Shown here piece by piece: positions 8,661-17,206 of a DNA stretch of 64,000 bases. The stretch is from contig JAHWKU010000002.1 in NCBI GenBank assembly GCA_019347715.1, positions 182,349 through 246,348 of the forward strand, given 5' to 3'. The position numbers were made by a program, and so were the translations under genes. Numbering within the stretch: the stretch's first letter is position 1; each line of letters starts with the position of its first letter. The stretch comes from Actinomycetota bacterium (GTDB taxonomy: Bacteria > Actinomycetota > CADDZG01 > JAHWKV01). The notes under the pieces were generated by a model. It worked only from the letters and a program-made list of their open reading frames with translations. It was not told where the DNA came from and ran no database searches.

Positions 8661-10531
8661 CTCGCTGCTTCGGCGACTTCTTGGGTCGGAAGTTGCCGGG
8701 GGAGAACGATCGTGAAGGTCGCGCCCTTTCCTGGTGCGCTTTCAAGGGTGATGTCTCCTCCGAGGGAGTTGACCACTTGCTTGGTGATGTAGAGGCCTAG
8801 CCCGAAGCCCTGTTGGTATCGCTTCAAAGATCCTCCAATCTGGTAGAAGCGTTCGAAGATCCTCTCGGATTCTTCCTCGGGAATGCCGATACCGTTGTCG
8901 TGAACTGCCACTTCTATCGTGTTTCCCGTCTCTGTGATCTCCACGGTGATCGGACTCGATGAAGGTGAGTACTTGAGGGCGTTGTCGATCAGGGCCTCGA
9001 CCGCCCGCCGAAGGCGAGACTTGTCCGTGATTACGCGAGCCCCATCACCACGGATCAGTACTCGCCGGGATTGATCTTCAAACTCCGATGAGATCAATTC
9101 GTCAATCAAGTCCTTCATGTTGATCTCCGTCCGGAGGAATTCAGTCCTGGCGGCTTCGATCTGGGAAACGAACAGCAGGTCTTCTATGACCCGGGCCAGC
9201 TTTTCGCTCTGGCGGTCTATCACCTCGAGATACTCCGAAACCTGTTCGGGCGAGAGATCCAGCTCCGATCTCCTGAGGGTCTTGACGAATCCTCGGATGG
9301 ACGTGAGGGGCGTCCTGAGTTCGTGCGACGTGATCGCGATGAAGTCTGACTTCATCGCATCGAGTTCGGTGAGCTTTTTTACTGCAGCCTGCTCTCGCTC
9401 CAGCACTCTGGCGTTCTCCGTAACAACCGCAACCCCTACGGCCAGGCGGGCGAGTTGGTCCAAATTCTGCTGAGTGAACGCCCCCTCTTTAGGTGACTCC
9501 ACATTCAATACTCCGATGACTTTGTCCCCGATAGCGAGGGGAACCGCCATCTCCGAGCGGGCCCACGGTGCCAACTCGAGATAGTTGGGATGCTTTCTCA
9601 CGTCGTTGATCAGCTCCGGTCTCCCCGTCGCCGCGACCGGTCCGCAGATCCCCTCTTCGAGACTCAAAATCGTTCCGATCGCATCCCTCGGATAGTTGTG
9701 GCCCGCGACAACCCGAAGCCGGAGGCCCCGCGGCCCTTCCTCCGTGAGGGCGAGAGCCAGGCTCGGGTAATCGAGGGTCTCCGCAATGGTCTCGACCAAC
9801 CCTTGCATGGCATCTTGGAAGCTTCCGGTAGATACCCCGGCAAGAGTGGCGCGGTGGAATGCCTGCGATTCTGCTCTTAGACCGGACTCTCGCTCCGCCA
9901 ATTGGCCAAGCTCATCGGCTCGCTTTTCCACCTCGAGGCGCTCGCGTTGCAGATTTCGAGCCATGATGCCTGCAACAAGGCCGATGATCGCCATGATGCC
10001 TACCCTGAACGTAGTGCCGGGGATTAGGTCGAACTCGAACCCCCACACGGTTTCGCGGTAGAGGTCTCGAGCGATCTCTCCAACGGTGGTGATTCCGATT
10101 GATATCAGCGAACCGCTCATCCCATATCTAAGGGCGCCTTCGAGGGGAAGGATGTAGAGCAGGGCCCATGTGTTCGTGTACTGGCCGAAGCTGTAAAGGA
10201 AGACGAATCCGATGAGGAAGAGATGATCGATCAGGAATACGACGGCTCCTAAGGAAAACAACGAACCTTCCGTCTTGGCTCTCCGAAGCCATAGGCCTGC
10301 GATGATGTTTACGAGGGCCAAGCCCGCGATGAGCAGGAACCCTAGCGGCCGAAGAAAAGAGGGTTCGCAGGCTCCCCCGAGGATGACTTCTTTGGTGCTC
10401 GGGTTGCATGGCGGGTCGGTCCCCATATAGATCTGGAATATTCCGAACGCGACTCCAAACCAGCGGACCTTGATCAATCCCCATTCCAGAGCGCGCTGGC
10501 GGCTCATTTTTGCTGACTCGGTCGGCGACAT
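8657..10531 (-). CDS. Membrane-bound GAF-domain sensor histidine kinase
   Basis: A 624-residue orphan sensor kinase. About five to six membrane segments occupy residues 20-200, and a short coiled stretch follows. A GAF domain (about 235-375) contains the typical ICGPVAATGRPE and GVLNVESPKEGAFT blocks. The HisKA domain has the phospho-acceptor His near residue 403 (ITSHELRTPLTS). The HATPase_c domain has N box IDNALKYSP, G1 DNGIGIP and G2 GFGLGLYITK. No response regulator lies nearby. I chose the ATG at 10531 (MSPTESAK); another ATG lies at 10507. It sits antisense between ftsY and ffh, and its stop overlaps the ftsY stop by 4 nt. The ligand is unknown. Confidence 0.88.
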   Translation of the reverse strand: MSPTESAKMSRQRALEWGLIKVRWFGVAFGIFQIYMGTDPPCNPSTKEVILGGACEPSFLRPLGFLLIAGLALVNIIAGLWLRRAKTEGSLFSLGAVVFLIDHLFLIGFVFLYSFGQYTNTWALLYILPLEGALRYGMSGSLISIGITTVGEIARDLYRETVWGFEFDLIPGTTFRVGIMAIIGLVAGIMARNLQRERLEVEKRADELGQLAERESGLRAESQAFHRATLAGVSTGSFQDAMQGLVETIAETLDYPSLALALTEEGPRGLRLRVVAGHNYPRDAIGTILSLEEGICGPVAATGRPELINDVRKHPNYLELAPWARSEMAVPLAIGDKVIGVLNVESPKEGAFTQQNLDQLARLAVGVAVVTENARVLEREQAAVKKLTELDAMKSDFIAITSHELRTPLTSIRGFVKTLRRSELDLSPEQVSEYLEVIDRQSEKLARVIEDLLFVSQIEAARTEFLRTEINMKDLIDELISSEFEDQSRRVLIRGDGARVITDKSRLRRAVEALIDNALKYSPSSSPITVEITETGNTIEVAVHDNGIGIPEEESERIFERFYQIGGSLKRYQQGFGLGLYITKQVVNSLGGDITLESAPGKGATFTIVLPRQLPTQEVAEAAS

Positions 10532-10619
10532 TGGAACCTGGCTCCCGCGTTTAAAGAACAGTTCTCCATGTCTGTATCGGGATGAAGAAAGCGGGTCTGA
10601 AGTGGCAGCCGATGGCCCA

Positions 10620-10625
10620 TACAAT
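10620..10625 (+). promoter_or_regulatory. Putative -10 box of ffh (leaderless)
   Basis: TACAAT is followed by exactly six bases (GAGCGC) and then the ATG of ffh at 10632. No Shine-Dalgarno sequence fits between, which suggests leaderless transcription. Confidence 0.6.
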
Positions 10626-10631
10626 GAGCGC

Positions 10632-11960
10632 ATGTTCGAGGTTCTCGGAGAAAGACTTGAAGGCGTTTTCAAGCGCCTTAGGGGCAAAGGCCGCCTGACC
10701 GAGAAGGATGTCGAGGCCGCCCTGCGTGAGATCAGGCTCGCTCTCCTGGAAGCCGACGTGGCTCTGCCCGCCACGAAGCAGTTCCTCGCAGGGGTCCGTG
10801 CGAGAGCCATTGGGGACGACATCCTCAAATCTCTTACCCCTGGGCAGCAGGTCATCAAGATCGTTCACGAGGAACTGATCCGGATATTGGGCGAGAAGGA
10901 GTCGGCTATTCGCTTCTCGTCCCATCCTCCCACCGTGATTATGCTCGCTGGACTGCAAGGGTCCGGGAAGACCACAGCGGCGGCCAAGCTTGGAAACCAT
11001 CTGAAAAAGAAGGGGAGGCGAGTCCTCCTCGTTGCAGCAGACCTCGAGAGGCCGGCGGCGATCAAGCAGCTCGAAGTTCTAGGAGAACAGGCGGGTGTCG
11101 GAGTACACGCCGATCATGAAGCGAAAGATCCAGTTGTGGTGGCAAGAGATGGCATCGAGAGAGGGAAGATGCAAGCAGACGTCGTGATCGTGGATACGGC
11201 TGGAAGACTGCACGTTGATGAGGACATGATGGATCAGGTACAGCGCGTTCACGACGTGATTTCCCCGGACGAAGTTCTGTTCGTGCTTGATGCCATGACC
11301 GGCCAGGACGCACTTCTGTCTGCAAACGCATTCTCGGAGAGACTGCCTTTGACCGGGATCGTCCTTACGAAGCTCGACGGAGACGCAAGAGGCGGTGCGG
11401 CGCTATCCGCGGTGACGGTAACCAAGAAGCCAATCAAGTTTGCAGGGGTCGGAGAAAAGCTAACGGACCTCGAGCCCTTCCATCCAGACAGAATCGCATC
11501 GCGCATCCTCGGAATGGGAGATGTGCTGACGCTCATTGAAAAGGCAGAGGAAGTCGTCTCGAAGGAGGATGCCGAGAAGCAGGCCAAGAAGATCCTCGAA
11601 GCGAGCTTCACTCTCGAGGACTTCTTAGATCAGATGCAGCAGGTCCGAAAGATGGGGGGCATAGGTGACATGATCAAAATGCTTCCCGGTATTCCTGGGG
11701 TGGGCAAGCTGTCGGACGTCGACGTCGATGAGGGCGATGTCAAGAGAATCGAAGCCATCATCCGTTCGATGACTCCCCAAGAGCGCCGTGACCCACGAAT
11801 GATCTCTGGGAGCCGAAGGTCGAGGATAGCGAGAGGATCGGGCACTGCCGTGAGGGACGTTAACGACCTCTTGAAGCAGTTCGACGCCGCACGCAAGATG
11901 ATGAAACAGATGTCGCGGATGAAACCCGGGAAAGGTCGAAAAGGCGGTTTCCCTCTTTAG
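10632..11960 (+). CDS. ffh: Signal recognition particle protein Ffh (SRP54)
   Basis: A 442-residue GTPase that binds signal peptides on nascent chains and, with 4.5S RNA, delivers them to FtsY. The N domain starts MFEVLGERLEGVFKRLRGKG. The G domain has GLQGSGKTTAAAKLG, DTAGRLHVDEDMM and TKLDGDARGG. The C-terminal M domain has the Met-rich signal-peptide groove (FLDQMQQVRKMGG, IKMLPGIPG, MMKQMSRM) and a basic tail. The ATG at 10632 begins at the family N-terminus and follows a -10-like TACAAT by 6 nt. Its stop shares a TTAG tetranucleotide with the opposing cyclase gene. Confidence 0.97.
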   Translation: MFEVLGERLEGVFKRLRGKGRLTEKDVEAALREIRLALLEADVALPATKQFLAGVRARAIGDDILKSLTPGQQVIKIVHEELIRILGEKESAIRFSSHPPTVIMLAGLQGSGKTTAAAKLGNHLKKKGRRVLLVAADLERPAAIKQLEVLGEQAGVGVHADHEAKDPVVVARDGIERGKMQADVVIVDTAGRLHVDEDMMDQVQRVHDVISPDEVLFVLDAMTGQDALLSANAFSERLPLTGIVLTKLDGDARGGAALSAVTVTKKPIKFAGVGEKLTDLEPFHPDRIASRILGMGDVLTLIEKAEEVVSKEDAEKQAKKILEASFTLEDFLDQMQQVRKMGGIGDMIKMLPGIPGVGKLSDVDVDEGDVKRIEAIIRSMTPQERRDPRMISGSRRSRIARGSGTAVRDVNDLLKQFDAARKMMKQMSRMKPGKGRKGGFPL

Positions 11961-13189
11961 TTCAAGTCTTCTTCGGAAGGGATGACCGCTACCGGCAGAA
12001 CACCGGCATCCCGAACTGCCTTTTCCGTGGCCCCCGGCATCTCCTCTAGGAGTCTGTATCTGATCGCGTCCGGATTGATCCCAAGGGCCTCGGCGTCGCT
12101 GGAGTCGAGTTGCTCGAGCAGAGACTTCGAAGCAAGAACCTCGCCTCCCTGGGCGCTCTGCTGGATCCGGGCCGCTTCGTTAACTTCGTCTCCAAGCGCT
12201 GTGACTTCCAGCCGCCCTCCGGTCACGAGCTGACCCATGTACAAGGTAGGCCCCCAGTGCACCCCGACGTTGATGAAACAGTCGATCTCTTCGTCCCCAC
12301 CAAGCTCTCGGGAATACTGTTCGACGGCAGCGGAGCATGCCCTGGCCATTTCCTTGGCAGCGCGGATTGCGGCCTTGGCTGCCTGAGAGGGAGACCCGGT
12401 GTCCTCCGCCAGGAAAAACGCGGTGACACCATCTCCTGCGTGCTTGCCAACGATGCCAAGGTGGCGGACGACGACTTCGTCGATATTTGTGGTTATCGCC
12501 CTTACCAAGTGGAAGTATGCGGAGCTGGCCATCTTGCGCGACAGCATGGTCGAAGCCTCGAGATCGGCAAACAGAAGAGCTGCCGCGCGACGTCCGGGCT
12601 CGTACAGCCTGACCATCCGTTCGAACATCCCCTCGTCGCCGCGCAGAATAAGCGTCGTGATGGTTGCGGGTAGAGACTGGTCGAAGACGATGGCAGTGCC
12701 GAAGAAGGGACCTGCTTCTTCGTGAAGCCTTATGTAGATGCTCGCGACCTTGAGGGGAGGGAGATCTCCCTGTATGAAGTCGAACTCGGAAGTCCAGATA
12801 GGTGCAGGAACTTCGCTTTCGAAGGAGATGTTGGAGTCCTGCTGTCCGAAGGCAGCCTTGATCATGTTGGAGATCCTCTTTACTCCGTCGGGAGTGTCGT
12901 GGGCGATCCTGGGGAGGTCGACCATCGCAAAGTTTGCCTTGCTCGAGTCACTGACCGTGCGTGACCACGTTTCGCTCAAAAAGCACTCAACGATGTGATT
13001 GCCATACCCGAGCTTGCCTTCGTCCTGCTCATCGAGCATCTTCTTGAGCTCCGCGGAAACCCAGACCAGCCTCCACTCGTGATCACAGAGAGCAGCGGTT
13101 AGCCGCGTCCTCTCGAGAGTCTCGGCCATCTGCCGAAGGCGGGGGTCATCCGGCAGGGTGGCGATGGGGGGCAGTCCTATAGGAGCCAT
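11957..13189 (-). CDS. Class III adenylate/guanylate cyclase with N-terminal PAS-like region
   Basis: A 410-residue soluble protein. The first 185 residues look like a PAS-type sensor (LCDHEWRLVWVSAELKKML). A class III cyclase catalytic domain follows: metal-binding Asp in LLFADLEASTML (about residue 209) and in GKHAGDGVTAFF (about 253). Lys249 and Thr330 occupy the base-specifying positions, a pairing seen in bacterial adenylate cyclases. The transition-state Asn and Arg lie in GDEVNEAAR (about 337 and 341). So it should be active and probably makes cAMP (inference). The ATG at 13189 lies 7 nt after a TACACT on the minus strand; a GTG at 13195 is an alternative. The stop is nested with the ffh stop. 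Confidence 0.87.
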   Translation of the reverse strand: MAPIGLPPIATLPDDPRLRQMAETLERTRLTAALCDHEWRLVWVSAELKKMLDEQDEGKLGYGNHIVECFLSETWSRTVSDSSKANFAMVDLPRIAHDTPDGVKRISNMIKAAFGQQDSNISFESEVPAPIWTSEFDFIQGDLPPLKVASIYIRLHEEAGPFFGTAIVFDQSLPATITTLILRGDEGMFERMVRLYEPGRRAAALLFADLEASTMLSRKMASSAYFHLVRAITTNIDEVVVRHLGIVGKHAGDGVTAFFLAEDTGSPSQAAKAAIRAAKEMARACSAAVEQYSRELGGDEEIDCFINVGVHWGPTLYMGQLVTGGRLEVTALGDEVNEAARIQQSAQGGEVLASKSLLEQLDSSDAEALGINPDAIRYRLLEEMPGATEKAVRDAGVLPVAVIPSEEDLN

Positions 13190-13196
13190 GGTCACG

Positions 13197-13202
13197 AGTG
13201 TA
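13197..13202 (-). promoter_or_regulatory. Putative -10 box of the cyclase gene (leaderless)
   Basis: On the minus strand TACACT is followed by seven bases (CGTGACC) and the ATG at 13189, so the predicted transcript starts at or near the start codon. This spacing is why the ATG is preferred over the GTG two codons upstream. The region is shared with the divergent rpsP promoter. Confidence 0.5.
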
Positions 13203-13244
13203 GCCCTGAGACAGCAGCCGCCGCCTGACTCTTGGGTGGACTGT

Positions 13245-13250
13245 TACACT
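13245..13250 (+). promoter_or_regulatory. Putative -10 box of the rpsP operon
   Basis: TACACT lies 9 nt before the rpsP ATG. No recognisable -35 was found at the usual distance. The predicted leader is only a few nucleotides long. Confidence 0.4.
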
Positions 13251-13259
13251 CCTTGACTC

Positions 13260-13514
13260 ATGGTGAAGATCAGATTGCGCCGCATGGGCAAGAAGCACCA
13301 GCCCACATATCGAGTGGTCGTCGCGGACGAAAGATCTCCCCGCGATGGCCGTTTCATTGAAGCGATCGGCCGGTACAACCCACGGGTCGAGCCATCCGAG
13401 GTCGTCATAGACACCGACCGCGCGGTGGAATGGCTTCGGAAGGGTGCTCAACCCACCGAGGCCGTGTCGAAGCTGTTTCAGATCGCGGGTGTGCCTGAAA
13501 AGCTGAAGACTTAA
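13260..13514 (+). CDS. rpsP: 30S ribosomal protein S16
   Basis: An 84-residue small-subunit protein needed for 16S rRNA folding. [38 protein letters not shown] and GAQPTEAV are the family signatures, and the length is typical. It is the first gene of the rpsP-khpA-rimM-trmD operon; khpA starts 3 nt after its stop. The promoter region is shared with the divergent cyclase gene. Confidence 0.97.
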   Translation: MVKIRLRRMGKKHQPTYRVVVADERSPRDGRFIEAIGRYNPRVEPSEVVIDTDRAVEWLRKGAQPTEAVSKLFQIAGVPEKLKT

Positions 13515-13517
13515 GAA

Positions 13518-13754
13518 ATGAGCTCGCGGGCCACACTGGAATTCATAGTTTCGTATCTGGTTGACCAGCCCGACGAGGTTCGAATCGAAGAAGCCGAAGA
13601 CGGCGACACCATCATCTACGACCTGATCGTGCATCCGGACGACATCGGCAAGGTCATTGGCCGCAATGGCCGGACGGCCAGAGCCATCCGAACGGTGGTG
13701 AAAGCGGCGGCAGCCAGGGAGGACCGAAACGCCCTCGTCGAAATCGTCGACTGA
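13518..13754 (+). CDS. khpA: KH-domain RNA-binding protein (KhpA family)
   Basis: A 78-residue single KH-domain protein. The GxxG loop is in GKVIGRNGRTARAIR (about residues 46-60). KhpA proteins bind RNA broadly and, with KhpB/EloR, influence cell division and elongation in Firmicutes. The gene lies between rpsP and rimM, its standard position in Actinobacteria, 3 nt after rpsP. The assignment is firm by domain and synteny; the targets here are unknown. Confidence 0.93.
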   Translation: MSSRATLEFIVSYLVDQPDEVRIEEAEDGDTIIYDLIVHPDDIGKVIGRNGRTARAIRTVVKAAAAREDRNALVEIVD

Positions 13755-13764
13755 GAGGATTCTC

Positions 13765-14262
13765 GTGGGGCAGATCGTCAGGCCCCATGGCATCAGGGGG
13801 GAAGCCCTGGTCGATTCTCACTCCGACAATCCGGGCCGCTTTGCTCCCGGCAGCAAGCTATTGATGGGCGAAGCTGATCCTCGCATAGTGACTGTTGCGT
13901 CATCGAGACCGCGTTCGGAGACGAAACTTGTTGTGGGTTTCGAAGAGATTTCGGATCGAAACGAAGCGGAGAGGTGCCGGGGGGCACTGCTCTTCATCGA
14001 TCCGTCCGACGCAGTCCCAGCCGAAGAAGGATCTTATTGGGCTCGCGACCTAATCGGACTCGAGGTCTTCGATCTAGGTGGACGCAGCCTCGGCGAGATA
14101 AGTAACGTCTATTCGAGGCCGTTACAGGATCTCTGGGAAGTTGCGCATCCGTCCGGCCCGGTGCTGCTTCCTGCCGTCGAACGGGTGATTAGAGAAATCA
14201 ATATCCCTTCGGGGCGAGTGGTAGTCGACCCACCGGAGGGCCTGTTCGGCGAGGAAACATGA
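13765..14262 (+). CDS. rimM: 16S rRNA processing protein RimM
   Basis: A 165-residue 30S maturation factor that acts on the head around S19. The N-terminal RimM domain begins GQIVRPHGIRGEALV, and a C-terminal PRC-barrel follows (SYWARDLIGLEVFDLGGRSLGEI, then LLPAVERVIREIN). The GTG start at 13765 has GAGAGG at 13753-13758 as ribosome binding site. This makes the N-terminus about two to five residues shorter than in many homologs, so a non-standard start slightly upstream cannot be excluded. The 3' end overlaps trmD as ATGA. Confidence 0.93.
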   Translation: MGQIVRPHGIRGEALVDSHSDNPGRFAPGSKLLMGEADPRIVTVASSRPRSETKLVVGFEEISDRNEAERCRGALLFIDPSDAVPAEEGSYWARDLIGLEVFDLGGRSLGEISNVYSRPLQDLWEVAHPSGPVLLPAVERVIREINIPSGRVVVDPPEGLFGEET

Positions 14263-15002
14263 GGTTCGACGTCGTCACGATCTTTCCTGAATTTTTCAAC
14301 TCCCCGCTTTCAGCCGGACTCCTGGGCAAAGCTCTCGCGGCTGGAGGGATAGAGGTGATGGTGCACGACCTTCGCGAATGGGCTGGGGGCCCCCACCGCA
14401 AAGTGGACGACGAAACCTTCGGTGGCGGGGCGGGGATGGTGATGACGCCGGAACCGCTCGTTAAAGCGGTAAGAGAGATCGACGGGGGAGAGGCCAGAGT
14501 GGTGATCCTCTCAGCTTCGGGCAGGCTGTTCGATCAGTCAATGGCAGGTGAACTTGCCCGCGAGCAACAGGTCGTTCTCGTTTGCGGGCGCTATGAGGGC
14601 ATAGACGATCGGGTTGGAACCATCCTTGGGGCCGAAGAGGTTTCGGTTGGGGATTTTGTGCTGACCGGTGGGGAGACCGCTTCTCTAGCGGTGATCGAGA
14701 GCGTCGCGCGGCTGGGCGACAAGTTCCTCGGCAATGCCGACTCGCTCACCGAGGAGTCCTTCTCGCCCGGCTCGTCTGGTCTGCTCGAATATCCCCAGTA
14801 CACGCGCCCGGCTGAATTCGAAGGTCAAGAGGTGCCCGAAGTGCTTCGTTCGGGGAATCACGATGAGATCCGTAGATGGAGGAGGACGCAATCTCTTCGG
14901 CGTACGTTTGACAGACGGCCCGAGCTGCTCGAACGCGCAGATCTCTCAGATGAGGAGCGGGACATGATCGAGAGCTGGCGGCAGGACGAGCGAGGGCTTT
15001 GA
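14259..15002 (+). CDS. trmD: tRNA (guanine-N1)-methyltransferase TrmD
   Basis: A 247-residue SPOUT methyltransferase that makes m1G37 in tRNAs and so prevents frameshifting. The start MRFDVVTIFPEFF, the knot region (LVCGRYEGIDDRV, VGDFVLTGGETA) and the C-terminal tRNA-binding part (YPQYTRPAEFEGQEVPEVLRSGNHDEIRRWR) are complete. The ATG overlaps the rimM stop by 4 nt (ATGA), implying translational coupling. rplS follows after 81 nt with its own candidate -10 box. Confidence 0.97.
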   Translation: MRFDVVTIFPEFFNSPLSAGLLGKALAAGGIEVMVHDLREWAGGPHRKVDDETFGGGAGMVMTPEPLVKAVREIDGGEARVVILSASGRLFDQSMAGELAREQQVVLVCGRYEGIDDRVGTILGAEEVSVGDFVLTGGETASLAVIESVARLGDKFLGNADSLTEESFSPGSSGLLEYPQYTRPAEFEGQEVPEVLRSGNHDEIRRWRRTQSLRRTFDRRPELLERADLSDEERDMIESWRQDERGL

Positions 15003-15037
15003 CTCCGATGAGCTCAAATGTCAGGGGAGACCTGGGT

Positions 15038-15043
15038 TATCAT
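15038..15043 (+). promoter_or_regulatory. Putative -10 box of rplS
   Basis: TATCAT lies 40 nt before the rplS ATG and after the trmD stop. It would give a leader of about 34 nt that carries the AGGAGG ribosome binding site at 15074-15079. Confidence 0.4.
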
Positions 15044-15083
15044 CGTTTGTTCCCATACCGTTAATCCCGTCCCAGGAGGATCC

Positions 15084-15428
15084 ATGCAAAAGACCGATGC
15101 CGTACTGCGCCCCGTCCTCCGGGAGGACCTTCCCCAGTTCCGAGCTGGGGACTCGGTAAAGGTCCACGTTCGAGTTGTGGAGGGGGGCCGCGAGAGAGTC
15201 CAGGTCTTCCAGGGAGTAGTCATCCGCAGACAAGGGTCCGGGATTCGTGAGACATTCACCGTTCGTAAGGTCTCATTCAACGTTGGGGTGGAGCGCACCT
15301 TCCCGGTTCATTCTCCGATGATTGCCAAGGTGGAGGTTCTAACTAAGGGCGATGTCCGCCGCGCCAAGCTCTACTACCTGAGATCCCGCGTTGGCAAGGC
15401 TGCCAAGATCAAAGAGAAGCGCGACTAG
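15084..15428 (+). CDS. rplS: 50S ribosomal protein L19
   Basis: A 114-residue large-subunit protein at the 30S-50S interface. [41 protein letters not shown] and [11 protein letters not shown] are the family signatures. The ATG at 15084 follows a consensus AGGAGG by 4 nt. An in-frame start at 15018 would add a non-conserved 22-residue stretch and is rejected. lepB begins 4 nt after the stop. Confidence 0.97.
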   Translation: MQKTDAVLRPVLREDLPQFRAGDSVKVHVRVVEGGRERVQVFQGVVIRRQGSGIRETFTVRKVSFNVGVERTFPVHSPMIAKVEVLTKGDVRRAKLYYLRSRVGKAAKIKEKRD

Positions 15429-15432
15429 CCGT

Positions 15433-16095
15433 ATGGCCTCCACCGAAACGGAGGAGAAGGCTCTGGATCCGCAGACAGAGGAGGAGCAGGGCGATAGCTT
15501 CCTAGACTTCTTGAAGGAGCTTCCGATCCTCGTCGTGGTCGCCTTCGGGATTGCGCTTCTGATCAAGACTTTCCTGATCCAGGCCTTCTACATCCCGTCG
15601 GAGTCGATGGAGCCGACTCTTCTCGAGGACGATCGAGTTCTGGTATCGAAGCTCAGCTACAAGGTCGGGGATCCTGCGTATGGCGACGTGATCGTGTTCA
15701 GGTCGGCGACACAGCCTGTCGTGGCTAGGGAAGACCGGGGACCGGTTGGTAACTTCATCCAGTCGCTAAAGGAAGCCTTGGGCCTGTCGAGCTCCGAGTA
15801 CGACCTGATCAAGAGAGTCATCGCTACTGAAGGACAGACGGTGGAGGTGAGGGAGGGGGCAGTCTTCGTCGATGGCAAAAAGCTCTCGGAACCATATCGA
15901 CAGGATCCAGAGATCGCCCTTCCCGATTACGGTCCAAAGAAGATCAGGAACGACGAAGTCTTCGTGATGGGAGACAACCGATTCAATTCGACCGACTCCA
16001 GATCGTTCGGGCCCATCAAGGAGGGCGCGATAGTCGGCCGCGCTTTTATCCTCATCTGGCCGGTAGACCGAGTCGATTGGATGGGCCGCTTCTAA
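15433..16095 (+). CDS. lepB: Signal peptidase I
   Basis: A 220-residue membrane serine protease that removes signal peptides from Sec and Tat substrates. An acidic cytoplasmic N-terminus (about 30 residues) precedes one membrane segment (LPILVVVAFGIALLIKTFLI). The catalytic Ser is in YIPSESMEPTL and the Lys general base in LIKRVIATEGQTV. The C-terminal box GDNRFNSTDSRSFGPI is intact. The ATG at 15433 starts 4 nt after rplS. The rplS-lepB-rnhB order is the actinobacterial norm. The subtilase encoded nearby at 19485-21533 is a likely client. Confidence 0.95.
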   Translation: MASTETEEKALDPQTEEEQGDSFLDFLKELPILVVVAFGIALLIKTFLIQAFYIPSESMEPTLLEDDRVLVSKLSYKVGDPAYGDVIVFRSATQPVVAREDRGPVGNFIQSLKEALGLSSSEYDLIKRVIATEGQTVEVREGAVFVDGKKLSEPYRQDPEIALPDYGPKKIRNDEVFVMGDNRFNSTDSRSFGPIKEGAIVGRAFILIWPVDRVDWMGRF

Positions 16096-16153
16096 GGGAT
16101 TGCAGGGCGCGAATTCCTGGCTGATAGCGCTTTTTGCCATAAGGTTCATTTCG

Positions 16154-16858
16154 ATGGCTTTCAAGGCAACGTATCGTCGTCGCACCTATGAACGGAAGGG
16201 CCGCAAGGCCAGAACTCCTGCCGTCCCTGGACTGAAACACGAGCGACTGCTCGCCGCAGATGGCACCAAGCTGGTAGCCGGCATCGACGAAGTGGGCGTG
16301 GGAGCGTGGGCTGGTCCAGTTGTGGTTGGGGCGGTGATCCTGGATCCCGGCCATCGCCTTTACAAAGTGAGGGATTCGAAACTGCTTGACTCGGCGCGCA
16401 GGGAACATCTCTGTACCAAAGTGAGGAAGCAGTGTCTCGCGTGGGCGATAGGGATTTCGTGGCCGGATGAAATCGATTCTCATGGCCTCTCGGAGGCCAT
16501 TCGAAGAGCGGCAAGGCGGGCACTCGATGGCCTGCCCGTTTATCCCGATGGATTTCTGGTAGATGGCAACTGGAACTTCTTACAAAAGGAAAACGTCCGG
16601 GCGATAGTGAGAGGCGACTGCGAATCTCTTTCGATCGCTTCGGCTTCGATCGTGGCCAAGGTTGCCAGGGATCAGCTTATGGCAGGGATTTCCGCCTTGT
16701 ATCCGCGGTACGGTTTCGAATCCAACAAGGGCTATCCATCTCCCGATCACAAGTGGGCTCTCCGAGCTTTCGGTCCGTCTCCAGTTCACCGCAGGCTTTT
16801 CGAGCCGGTGCGCAGACTGTTCGACGAGGGAGGGACGGGCAGACTGCTGACTCGGTAG
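16154..16858 (+). CDS. rnhB: Ribonuclease HII
   Basis: A 234-residue enzyme that removes ribonucleotides and RNA primers from DNA. The catalytic acids are recognisable: Asp45-Glu46 in AGIDEVGVGAWAGPVV, Asp in FLVDGNW and Asp in IVAKVARD. The RNA-DNA junction motif, normally Gly-Arg-Gly, reads Gly-Val-Gly (48-50). The family motifs GDCESLSIASASIVAKVARD and YPRYGFESNKGY are present. The ATG at 16154 gives a basic N-terminal extension of about 30 residues; a TTG at 16100 is possible but less likely. It sits between lepB and the DUF2469 gene, as usual in Actinobacteria. Confidence 0.93.
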   Translation: MAFKATYRRRTYERKGRKARTPAVPGLKHERLLAADGTKLVAGIDEVGVGAWAGPVVVGAVILDPGHRLYKVRDSKLLDSARREHLCTKVRKQCLAWAIGISWPDEIDSHGLSEAIRRAARRALDGLPVYPDGFLVDGNWNFLQKENVRAIVRGDCESLSIASASIVAKVARDQLMAGISALYPRYGFESNKGYPSPDHKWALRAFGPSPVHRRLFEPVRRLFDEGGTGRLLTR

Positions 16859-16866
16859 CCAGGCAG

Positions 16867-16872
16867 TACCAT
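16867..16872 (+). promoter_or_regulatory. Putative -10 box of the DUF2469 gene (leaderless)
   Basis: TACCAT is followed by seven bases and the ATG at 16880, with no Shine-Dalgarno sequence. This is the same arrangement as at ffh, proS and comM. Confidence 0.45.
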
Positions 16873-16879
16873 TGATCCG

Positions 16880-17206
16880 ATGAGTGCTGAGGATCTGGAG
16901 AGATATGAGACCGACATGGAGCTCGCTCTCTACCGAGAGTACCGAGACGTTTTACCAATGTTTCGGTTCGTCGTCGAAACCGACCGGCGTTTCTACCTCT
17001 GCAACGCCTATGAACTGAAAGAGCATGACAATGAAAGGGGACCGTGGTTCGAGTTAGTCCTGACGGATGCCTGGGTTTGGGATGTTTACCGGCCCGCTCG
17101 ATTCATCTCCCAAGTGAAGGTCCACACGTTTCGCGACGTGAACATCGAGGAAATCCGGGTTGACGAGAAGAGTCCTCTCGACGATCTGAAACTCGACAGT
17201 CAGTAA
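16880..17206 (+). CDS. DUF2469 family protein (actinobacterial)
   Basis: A 108-residue protein matching the DUF2469 family: SAEDLERYETDMELALYREYRDV, then VVETDRRFYLCNAYEL and a late VWDVYRPARFISQVKVHTFRDVNIEE. The family is largely confined to Actinobacteria and is found next to rnhB, so it is a good taxonomic marker. The function is unknown. Its 3' end overlaps the opposing histidine kinase gene by 7 nt. Confidence 0.93.
   Translation: MSAEDLERYETDMELALYREYRDVLPMFRFVVETDRRFYLCNAYELKEHDNERGPWFELVLTDAWVWDVYRPARFISQVKVHTFRDVNIEEIRVDEKSPLDDLKLDSQ

Noticed and set aside
12110-12673. Plus-strand ORF of 187 codons opposite the cyclase
   Set aside because: The cyclase frame carries all catalytic residues; the plus-strand frame has no recognisable features.
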